From assembly GCF_000237925.1 (NCBI RefSeq), contig NC_031495.1:56896108-56960107 (forward strand): a stretch of 64,000 nucleotides of DNA, written 5' to 3'. The translations under genes were made by a program, and so were the position numbers. Below, piece by piece: positions 35,301-47,300 of this stretch; within the stretch, counting starts at the first letter, position 1; each line of letters starts with the position of its first letter. The notes beneath the pieces are model-generated. The model searched no databases. It was not told where the DNA came from and worked only from the letters and a program-made list of their open reading frames with translations. The stretch comes from Schistosoma mansoni (lineage: Eukaryota > Platyhelminthes > Trematoda > Strigeidida > Schistosomatidae).

Positions 35301-38300
35301 TTTGCTCAGATATAGTTCGTGAATATCTTGATTCTTTCCTCACTTGAGAGCATAAATCGGGACAAAGAATTCTAACCAGTATTTACGGAGTAAGGGGAAC
35401 ATAGTTCATCCAAATCCTTGATTGACAATGACTCCACAAATGATAAACCCATCGATGCTAAGTTCTATGGGTCTCATACATTGTTATAACTTATTAAAAA
35501 GACAAGAATGCTCACTAATGACATGTATCAAAGTTCCCTCTGTTTCGTCAGACGTTCAGTCATACGATCATTTTAGTAAAGCAAAACCTTAGCTATTAGT
35601 AATTTTCAATGGAATCAAGATTTCAGACCAGTAGGAATACTTCCGAAGGTTCATTTTGGCTGATCAAGTGGATATAAAATAAATCTACTTGTTTTGCAGG
35701 CATAAACCGTATGTCGAAATTACCTTTATGCTTCAAAATCCTAGTAGCAATCTCCTGAATAGATGACATGATAATGAATAGATTGGACAGGCCTAATGAT
35801 ATTGTAAATAGACGATTAGCGTAAATCTAATTCAATTCAGTGAGACGTCGTTTGTTGAACTTTATTCGAAGAAAACATACTGCCACGATATAACAATGTT
35901 ATTTTAATAAACTATTCAAAAGACATTATTTAAAAACCATAATTCACTATATTTTGAAGTGTTCTTCAATCCAGGCAACACTGATTAAAGACAGGGATAA
36001 AGTCTTGAAGAGTTTGTTAACCATTACTACAGATAATAAATCGAGTAGAAAATCCATTTGTCTTTATAAAATGATTTAATATGAATAAATTTCACTATAT
36101 AATAATATTTTAGTAATTTTCTAGCACCACCATTGACAATCAGTTGTAGAATTGTTTAAGCGCTTAATGATTAAAACACTTGAGTACTAAAAACCATCTA
36201 CTGAATGGATTTAAATAAATCTAATCAGGTGACTATTATTATCATCATCACAAATGAAATGGAAAGTAACAGTATCAGTAAGAAAATAACCAGTATATGT
36301 TAAGTTTGAACTCGGCCTGTAGTTCTTCTAGAGCTACTACCGGTCCCAAGCCCGGGTAAAGAAGGAGAGTTGGTCATGGGGTTAGTGACCCCATCCCGTA
36401 GAAAAACTAACTCTCTAAAAAAAACGCTAACCAGAAAAAAATAATTCAAACCATTTTAACTCTTCCCTGGTAATGTTAAATTTGAATGTTTCGCTCTCTG
36501 CCTCAACTCAGACAATCAAGTAATGTCATTACAGTTGAAGAAAACAGTGTGGCTCAAAACTGATTATATAAACTTGTACTTATTTACTTACGCCTATTAC
36601 CCCCTCATAGAGTAATTAATGAATAACATTGAATTATAATGATCTAACATAATTTTATTTTCTCTTTCATGTGGTTTTGATATGTTGGTAATGACATACT
36701 ATATACTAATAAATTTACTATTAAAATGAACCCGTATTTTACTTCTTGTTCAATGTATTCTATCTTTTATTCGTTTTCTTGTCATTTAAACAGGCACGTA
36801 CATGCATAAGTAACCAAATATTCATAACATACAATAAAACAAAAGGACTCATACAATAAAAACAAAGAATAAACAAAAACGTAAAACAAAGCAACCCAGA
36901 GATTCACAATCAGAAAATACAAAACTTAATAAATATCATTGTAGATGATCCATGATTATAAGAGATTTATAATATTGAATTTTTATAAAGAGAAAAGAAA
37001 AACTTTATTTACTTAAAGATAAATCACCTTGGCAAAAAATAAACTAAACAGTTATTTAAATGCACTTAGTATTGTTTGTTTGAATTTTCCCATTGATGTT
37101 TAGGACTGCAACTGGTCAGTCTCTAATTGGCATATGTGCATACTGTGTGTATTGCCTCGATATAGCCTTATTTCACAAGCATTTTCTGAAATTATAGATA
37201 GAAGATAGTTCAAGAAATTTGAATACTTAATACACTACACAAATCTGCTTTTTAACTGAGATTAGAATCATGTAATAATTTTCAGCTTTTATAGGAATCT
37301 ATTTCCTAAAAAAAAGGATAGTGAACATGGATGAAGAAGACAACTATTAAGATGGAAAATAGATGATGCTTTATAGTCTTATCATTTTTGAATAAATCCG
37401 TTCATACTTTTCAATCATTCATTTACAGAACTTTTATTACTTTTTTACTAGAAAGTAAAACATCACTATGTACAAGTTAAGTTAACAATTAGAAATCAGG
37501 AAAAACATTTTTAACAGGTGATGATAAACTCAACTCTTGTTTGGCAATTTTTACTTTGTTTCTGGTAACTAACCAAAATGAAGCGGGAATTATTATCTAC
37601 ACTAATGTAATTCATGATGGAGAACGTTTTTCATCTTCTGTCGTTTTTACTAGTTCACATGAAAATGTAAAGCCTTTTACGAAGAACATACTACTATATC
37701 AAGTGTAGCGCAGTCAGTCAAAATGGAAAAAAGCCATAACATTCCAAAAGTAATATCTCCAATGATAGGAAGTATTCCAAAATATCTACAACTGAGTAAC
37801 TAGATAAACGAAAACATAACCATAATCACTGACTACTATACACTTAAATGGCTTGACAACGTGTAGCTTATCTCCAGCCCTTTCAACGCTTTTAGTTCAA
37901 GAGAGCTTTCCTTTTTTAACTGAATCCCAGGATGATAAACTTAAAACATTTTAATAGGAAGTGGAATAAAATCTACAACTTATAGGGTCTAATACTATGT
38001 TTAGCCTACATGGTTTATTCTAAATTCTGGGCAGACTAACTTATTTATTGTTCTTGAGTCATATTTTGATCTTGTAACTCATCTGCTTACTGACATTGAC
38101 TAATTTTATATGAGCTCACGTGTGTATCGTTTACCTATTCATCACATATCTTTAGCTTATTTTTTTGACTATAAGTATTGAATCACGCTTTATCAAATTG
38201 ACTTGGGATACTTACCTTCTCCTGTCTGCTTTTCCGCTTCGTTTCCTTGATTGTCTGCATGGATAAACGAGCTTATGGAATATACGTAACCAAAATTCGT

Positions 38301-41300
38301 TCTCACATTCGACCTATTTTATTCCGTCATTCACTAACACGTATTAAGTCGATAATTGCATACAAGGGTAGGAGAGATGTATATTTCCTTAGCATCATTA
38401 CTTTATCAAATCGGAGTCAGATCAATGGGCCACATAAAACTCACGCCTCAATCACCTTACTCAATCCATAGTCATTTTCTGACTAACGTCTATGCCGCAA
38501 AGCTTTAAGCCTAATTTCACAACTGAATTCACGAAAACGAACAACTCACTTATATCATAACTTGATACTATTTCATAATGTCAACATCAAAAATCCTCGT
38601 TCATATCATTCGATTCAAATTTCCAAAAAGATTGCCAAAAAATAATGCAGTACCCTCAACAGAAAAATGCTATAATTTATAAAAGTCAAATAGCAATAAA
38701 AAACAATTCAACAAATTTTTAAAAATAACGATATTCCTTCAAACTTACTAAACGAGCCTCATATCTTAACACTTTTTGTGCATAATCCACCTGTTTTGCG
38801 AAATCAACTTTTGGAGGCTTTAAAATGAATGATTTTGTAGATACTAAACTATCTTCAATTGTTCCATAGCCATTATATGGTGGAATTTCCTATGTTAAAG
38901 AGAAAAAGAAAGGGTTAATAAATAATAAGAATAAGTGGATCATGGGTAGCAGTGGAGTGCATGATATGTATTTAGTCTAGTTTGGGACTCATAAGTTCTA
39001 TGTACTTGCACCCATGTTAATATTCACACTAGGACTCAAACCCATAAATTTTAGCTACACACCAATATCATATCCGTCGAGCTAATAAATCCAGATAGCT
39101 ATTAACTTGTTCTTAAGGTATGATGTTCATACTATCATTAGTAAGTGTTTGAGTTATACCCTTGAATATTAGTTCGAGACTCCAAACAAAATCGCACCTA
39201 CCAGCTAAAATGGAATCAGGTGTGGAACCTTCAAATGTCTTAGCGAGGATATTACCTTTGGACAACTGGATAAAAGTCTTATGAACTACTTTACCAACTA
39301 GTGAATTCACAATACAGCGTGATAAGATCAGTCGTGGATTTCCCGCCATAAAATGACTGGAAACTCCACTATTAGAGTTGAATTATCAGTATCTTCCAAG
39401 TTGGTCAGAGATGTTAGTTATTTTCTGTTTTCAATCACGTTTTTCTCGATTTCGAAGGTAGAAACACGTCATAGAATTTGGTAATAAATTATATACCTAG
39501 CTTTTGCATTTACCAACATTCCATAACTAACTATACTATCTATTTCATTCAAAAGTGAAATTCGTTTTTCATAGGACAGCAGTCATATATACTACTGCTT
39601 AGCTGTATAAAGCAGAAATAACCTCTCTTTGAATTAAGTTTAATAAATGGTAAGCCGCAGAAACACTCAATAAAAATGAAATCATATTTTTGTACAAATC
39701 TCAGCGTTTAAAACTAAAACTAAATCCATTTCACTTGGACGTTTTGTAAGAAATTCCTAAAGGAAATCAAAATTATCCACTATAAATAAGATCATAAAAC
39801 AGAAGTTTATCAGAAGACTGTTCAATAATGTTAAATATGAATTTTCGAAATGAGATTGTTTGGTGTAAGATGAATTTCAACTGTAGTACATGGAGAAATG
39901 TGTTTATTTACCCAGTTTATCTGTGAAAACCAATGGGTATATATAGGTCCTGGCTATTGTATGGAACAAATTTAGTCATTACAAATGTTAGACACTAGTC
40001 TGAGCATGTATTGTTTGAGTATGAAATAATGGTTTAGTGTGCATACATGTTTGTGTTGATCAACCAGGGTTATTAAAGGCAGATTCAAACAAAATTTTAA
40101 TTTTCATCACCAAAACTTTTGCTAATATAATTTCTTTGTTATGTTTTCCACACAATAGGGGCTCAACTATTGTGAAACCATTTGTTTAAAGTAGGTCAAA
40201 ATATTTGATATATTATATCTAGTCTATTAGTTATTAATATCGTAGTTGACCATTCAATGTTAAGCGGCTTGTTTCAGTTCATATCATATAAACTGTCACC
40301 GATTTTAGACTTATATTTTTTTCTCGTACCAACTACAAAACTTTGAACCAGTTTGTAAAACGACAAGTTATCTAAAAAGAATATAATTTAGGGTAAAAAT
40401 AACGTCCTCCTATGCATACATGTCAAATTTTTAACAACGAGCTATACTTATGTACTTTAAATATTTACTCCGATAAAAACTTATATTTTATATTGTAACA
40501 AAATAGACTTTGGATTTGACGATAGATGGGTTCATTATGTCCCATCATTCGCTAATACAACAAAGTGTTATAGTCCTTACAAATCATTTGTAACAGTAGA
40601 AATTTATCAAAAAAAACCCCTGGAAATGAGGGAACATAGGTTTTTATGTAGATGTAAACGATGGAATAACATAAAACATAGTGAAATGTATCATATCATT
40701 GAGATGGCAGAGAAGATTTGTAGCTCAGGTGGATGATTTTGATGGAGTTTTGTTCTCTGAGGATGATGTTTTGGTCGTGGGCTTTCGTGGTTCTTCTGAA
40801 TGAAATCATTAGCACAAACTTCTCCACATGAGGTTCACAGATGTGAACTGATGATGTCGTTTAGAAGAACTATGAAAGCTCCACGACCGAACTATCTATC
40901 TCAGAGGACAAAACTCCATCAGCAGCAGCTTGTTATTTTGTTAAGGTTTATGGTAAGGATCAACCATTCATACGACTCGTATATCGATTTTATGACGTAT
41001 AACTAATCTAAGATGAACTATAACAGTAAGCCTTTTAACAAATCAAAACAGATTCTTATGATGTGGTTATCTTCAAATGCTTATGACAATCTGTAGTACT
41101 TTTTGTTAGTAAGTAGTATGATTTGTATTAACTCATTTTAAATTTCATATTGAACAAATACCAGGCAACAATTATATTGTACTGATAAGCTCTAAGTATT
41201 AATTAAACTTTTTAATTAAAAAACACTGTTGTCCACAACAATGAGGGGCTTTGAAATTAAAAGATTAACATTTAATCTTTATTATCTATAATTAATTTAT

Positions 41301-44300
41301 CCGGTTAAATATTTTATCTCTAATTGACGAGTAAATTCAATGATGAATCAATCGCTCTACCCAAAATTTAGTAAACTGGAAGTATTTAAAGATGTGGTTG
41401 AACCGTTTAAAAAGTAAAGTAAACCATGTACCTGTACTTTATAAGTAAGGTAAAACAAAAAGCTGATGAAATCCTGAAGGAAATAGAGTGTATCATTGAC
41501 AGGTATTAGGAATGATGATGAAGATTGGTCACACATCATCTTGAGTTGATTAAAGTCAAAATTGTAATCGACCAGATTTCAACTTAATATTCTATGGATG
41601 AAATGAGGTTAATAGGTTCTTAGTTCGATTCTTGATAAGCTTATTGGTGAAATTGTATGTATGTACACAAATACACAAAGGTTATGTGCATTCAACTAAC
41701 CTTTTTAGGCAACTCCGGTTGTTTAATTTCTATATCTAATGGAGTAAATTCTGTTAATCCGAAATTATTATGATACCATGCTTTTGTAAAATTATCACAA
41801 TCATATATTAAATATTTGCGACCAAGAATATTAACTGATTGACCAATATGAAAATCTTTCGGTGAGAAATATTCTTTCACTTCATTTTCTTAAAGAAGAA
41901 AAAACCAACTAAATTATATAGGGATATATCGAAAATTGGGAAGAAAATCACTACGTGAACAATATATCGTCTGTAAGCAAAATATGCTGATCCTTCCTAA
42001 ATGGATTTCTATATGTATTCTGATGTTAAGTAAGTTGCTCTCAAATAATCTTCCTCTTCAATGGCTTCATAAGCTTTTACCTCTAGTCCAGTACTGAACA
42101 TCAGTTCAAGTCGCATAAACCTTCCAGATATAAGGAAGTGATCCTTCAAAGATATCACTAGTCACAGGTACTGAAATAATCGAACGTGGAGACCATCTCA
42201 TTTATCTTGGAAGTCTTAGCAAAAGTAACAGATTGACGACTGATAACAATCTTTAAGCATATTTGAAGATCTTGATTAATATTTTCAGACTTACACGTCG
42301 TAAAGGTGTACTATAGATAGCCGTCTGTTTATTAAATAACAAATGTATTGGGCAACAGAAATCTTTGTTTTAAGAGTTAGGTTTTTGGTTATGTCGCTTG
42401 AGTCCTAACTAACTAAGGTGGTTGAAACATGTAAACTACCATTTACCTCGACTACTCCATAGACATTCATATGCCACGGCTCATAATGGCTGTGTATAAA
42501 TAGTCAAACATTAACAGACTATATATATTCTCAACCGACAGAAGCTGTGTTACACAGAAACAGAATGAAATAGACTGATATCGTGTTTGCGAAAAGCTGT
42601 ACGAGCAGTTAGGATCATTGTTGATATCTCTTCAGTCTCCAACTCATTAGAGCTCTTGAGACTACTAAATTAAGTTAACTGGTGAATATGCTTAACAAAT
42701 TCACTTCTTAATATCAGACTGAACTAAAATCCTGGTGAGCCCTATGTCAACTCCAACTCATCTTTCGAGACCATCGGTGTGATCATTAAGTTTCTGAATC
42801 GATAGCTAATAAATAATCAACGGTCTCATTTTATATGATATTGGATATGTAACGAACTAGTCTATAAGGCAGTGTAAAACCACCACGGAAATATAAATTA
42901 TTAATATATTGCATCATTTGATTTATTTCCGTGAAAACGTAGTTCTAAATTTTACATTATCTTTCCTTCTGCTTTAATAAACGATTTCACAACTATCATG
43001 AGTGGTTAAAGTTATACTACTTTTTAATTAATCTTACTTATGAAAGTAGTGAAAATTACCGATTTGTATGATAAAAAGGATGTAAATTACCAGTTATTTC
43101 CATACTGATACTTGGAAATGATTGAGGGATAGTATCACGACATTTTGGTATTCTTTCACGCCTCAATAATAAAGGGAATGGATCACGACCATCATTCACT
43201 GTATGAATTTCACGTATTTCCAGTGTGTCATCAGCTAAATAATACTGTTTTTTAAATTTAATATATTAAAATTGTTGATTAGAATTTTATAAAAAGAGAA
43301 GGCGAATATGCATTATTAACAATTTATTAGTATAAATATGTATTTAATTTAACTTGGAATAAACTTATTTTGTCTTGTAAAGAAGTGTGAATGTACACAG
43401 ATTGTTAGTTTAACTAGTTTACGTTTAGAACTCCACCGCGACGACTATTAGTTCAATACGAGGAGAAAGAATTAGTTAGTGGAAATAAAGGTATAAAGCA
43501 ATTTTAATTTCACGGTTTAAAGGAAGACAGAGAGTGTATACACTGTGACCAATTCTGAGCCATGTCACCCAGAATCTCAAACTAATGGTTAAGATAGTCA
43601 CGCGGCTCCCAGCCAAGTAGTCTGCATCTACCAACATGGCTCAAACCAGAAGTTAGGGACTTCAAGGACTGATGCCACGTTTTGGTTAAGCCTCCCTCAC
43701 CTCTTTCACAAACATCCTTAACACTAGTCAGCATTGCACGTCGTGGTAATCGGTGTTCGAGCATACGTAACACGTGGCCCAACCATCTCAATCGATAAAG
43801 ATTCACAGCCTCATCAACCGATTTACCATCGTTCCCTAATACACTGTGTCTAACCTCACTATTGTTCACCTGGAGATCCCAGAAGATGCGAACAATATTT
43901 CTAAGATATCTGTCATCAAATACAAGTAACTTACAGGTATCTTCTACTCTGAATGGCCTCGTTTCTAAGCAGTGAAGTAGAACAGAACGGACTGCCGCGC
44001 GTTATACTCGTCCCTTAATTGATAGACGGATATTTCACCTTTACTATAGGTGACGTAAGTTTGCACAAGCCAAACCACCCATCTGAATCTATGCAGTGTT
44101 TTCGTCAGACACCAACCCATTAGGGCTGATCACACTTCGACTAATTCACTCCCTATCCTTAGTTCAGGTGTTAACGCAGGCCAGTCCTAAATCAACAGCT
44201 TGCATCTAGAGGGGAAGAAACGCATCCTAAACATCCTGGCTTGCTGCTCAGTGCTACTGAAACACTCTGCATTTTATCAGCGTCTTCACCAAATGGGAAT

Positions 44301-47300
44301 ATATCATCTGCATATTCTAAGTCGATAATTGGGCCTCCTGGTATAAGACCAACTCCTGAAAATCCAGTCGACGAGAGCGTTATTTCCAGAAGTAGGTCTA
44401 TGATGAAAATGAATAAAAACATAGATAGCGGATAGCCTTGTTGGACACCACACGAGGTTATGTAGGAAAATACTTGGTTTGGAAATAAATTTCATCATAA
44501 ATATTTCGAACTATATGTAATAGTTGAAGATAATCTTGTTTGGTTATTACGTTTACCAATCACAGAAATTGACTTAAATGACGAAATGCTGACCAACCAT
44601 ATTTAAATAAGAACAGTTTAGGAATATATTTAACGGAATTCAACTCAAGAAACTAAACTGATGATTGAAAAGATTTGAAGCAAAATAGCTGAAGTTGACT
44701 TTTTAAAGATATGAAGTCAGTCGAATAGTTTGATGTTTTAGTGGACTCTCAACACTTTTTGGTAAACGTTTATAGACTGACCCTTAAAATTTCCTCAATT
44801 AAGCCACTGATAAACTTGATCTCAAATGAACGTGTAAACATTGTCAATCTGCCTAAATAATGTTTATATGATGATGTGCATGTTTAGAAGAAGTTACAAA
44901 AACAGTAACCTAACATTAAAGTTTAAGAAGATGATCAATATTTTTGCTGCTTTACTATCTTAAAACATAGTCAGACTGGGAAAAGGATTTTTTAAATGAT
45001 GAATGTTACTTTGAATATCATCTCATAAAATATTATGTACGTACGTGTATAATAAATTTACGACATTCACCAAACATTTCATGTCGTTCATCTTGTACGG
45101 CGTAAAATCGTAAAACCTTACGATCAAGTTCGAGATACTGACGTCGTTTATCAAATGACGAGGGTGTTTTGCCAAGAGCAATAGCCTCACGTTTAGCTCT
45201 CTCAGCCAAGTATGGATCTATTGGTTCCTGTTCGGGTTCATTAACAACAACTCCTTCACTCTCTAAAAAATCCTAAAATCATATTTTAAATTATGGAGTG
45301 AATTTTAATAAACTATACAATGTTTAGTTGGCAATCTGGTGCATGTAATTTGTTATATATTCAATGTCCAATTTTCTTAATTCAACTAGTAAATATTAAA
45401 TAACAAAGGAAACGTATTAAGTTATTGAAAAAAAAGAAAGGCAATTCAAGTGAGAATACATTGTTTAGTAGTATTTTTCAACTTAACAGTTATCTTCCAT
45501 GTGTAATGAATTTCTACTATGGCTTACTATATAATTTTCTAACTTCAAAACCTTTCCGACTACCTTTCATATGGTGTAGTATTTTTCTGTTTTACTATAG
45601 AATTATATGTTCTAACTAACTATAAACACGATTGTACAGGTTTTGAAAGTAGTCTTGTCAAAAAAAACTAAGTAAATACATGAGTCTGATTGTCTCCAAA
45701 TGACAAACTAGTAATAAGTGGTATTTTAATGTTAGTCCCTCAAATTCGAAATAAATTCAAACAGAACTAATTATTATGATTTTACATCAAGTATCACGCT
45801 TTAACTAAACAGAACTTTGTGCTCATAGCAACAGGTTGCTCTGAATATCTAACTTGTACTTAAAGGAAGGTTTTATCCTTATTTGTAAAGGACCAGTAGA
45901 CCACTATAAACTACAGTATTTCAATTAAATGTTTGTAATTATATCATAATATGTTCATAAGATTATCATCAAAACTCTCAGCTCTCCTGAAAAAATGTCA
46001 TCTAAGCTGTAGATGTTGGTAATAGTTAAGATGACGCGAAGTTGGGTGATTAGATACTCAGCCTTTTGTGGATAGTCGCTAATGGTGTATCCTTATAATT
46101 TCAGTTTAGTTAAATGATAAGTATTGAATAAAAACATGCCGTTAGGCAACAGACATGAAGGAACGTCTTCTGTACAAAATATTTCAAAATGAGTCGTCAT
46201 TAAGTGATCTTTTTAATATAGGATACCAACGAGTAAATTGACAGTTGATTTAAGTTATGTTAAAAAATATTCACAAACCTTTGTAAAATTGTCACAGTTT
46301 GTGATGCGATAAACTCGACCATATATAGCCAGATTTGTACCAAGATTTAGGTCACGCCAATTGTAAAAATCCCCGATATCGTTTTTCGGAATTCTATGTC
46401 TACAAACTAATTTACCTGTGGTTGTATTAAAAAAGAATACAAACTATTTAGAGACTCGACGTAAAACCATTCAGTTCCTTCTTTAAGTTATTACATGAGT
46501 TTTTCATAGTAATATCAGAATTCACCAAAGCACAATTGTGGATTTAAGCCTTTTAAAGTGCCTAAACTTTGAAGTTCGCTCATTTATAAGTGGTTAGTTG
46601 ATAGTTCATGTTACTCGTATTTCTAAGCTAATATAGTTAGTCATTACATGTTCAATAATGAAATGACAAAGGAGAAATGACAACCATACATGGTATGCTA
46701 AGTTGTTTAAAATGACTTAGGTGATATATAGTGATTTCCTAATACTGCAACTGAAATTAAGATTAATTCGGCCACTTGATAACACATAAGTCATAATTGA
46801 GAATCCGTCCTTTACAACGATTTTATGACCCTATACCTAACAAACGGAGTGTAAGTCCCTTACAAATCGGTCTCGTTTAGCTGAGTTTAATTATCTACTG
46901 AATATTTGATGTCGTATTTTCTTTATTGTAAACAGATCGTCAATGAATCTCAAATGTATATCTTTTACGACCTATAGTTTTCCTCACAACTGTTAAAAAA
47001 ACGTTTTTCGAATGAGATATTTCCTAATGTATCATAACAGATTATATCAAAGCTCTTTTGAGTACAATGGTAAAAGTGAGAGAGTAATTTTAAGGTTTTG
47101 AGTAGGTTAATGGGTACAGTTTGATAGTTGGTCGAAGATTCTGTGAAAATGTATTGACTATGATGACCAAACGTTTTAGTACGTACGAACAACTGTCTTT
47201 TCAGTTCTAGTTCCGATTGGAAAACAAGTAGCACGAACAAGAAGGTATCAGCACTTGAAATTATTAACTGTGGAGCTGATTATCAGTTTAAGATTCAGAT

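Noticed and set aside
39113-39349. 78-codon - strand frame starting [12 protein letters not shown]
   Set aside because: No recognisable family, no splice context, inside EFHC1 intron 6; kept only as a note.
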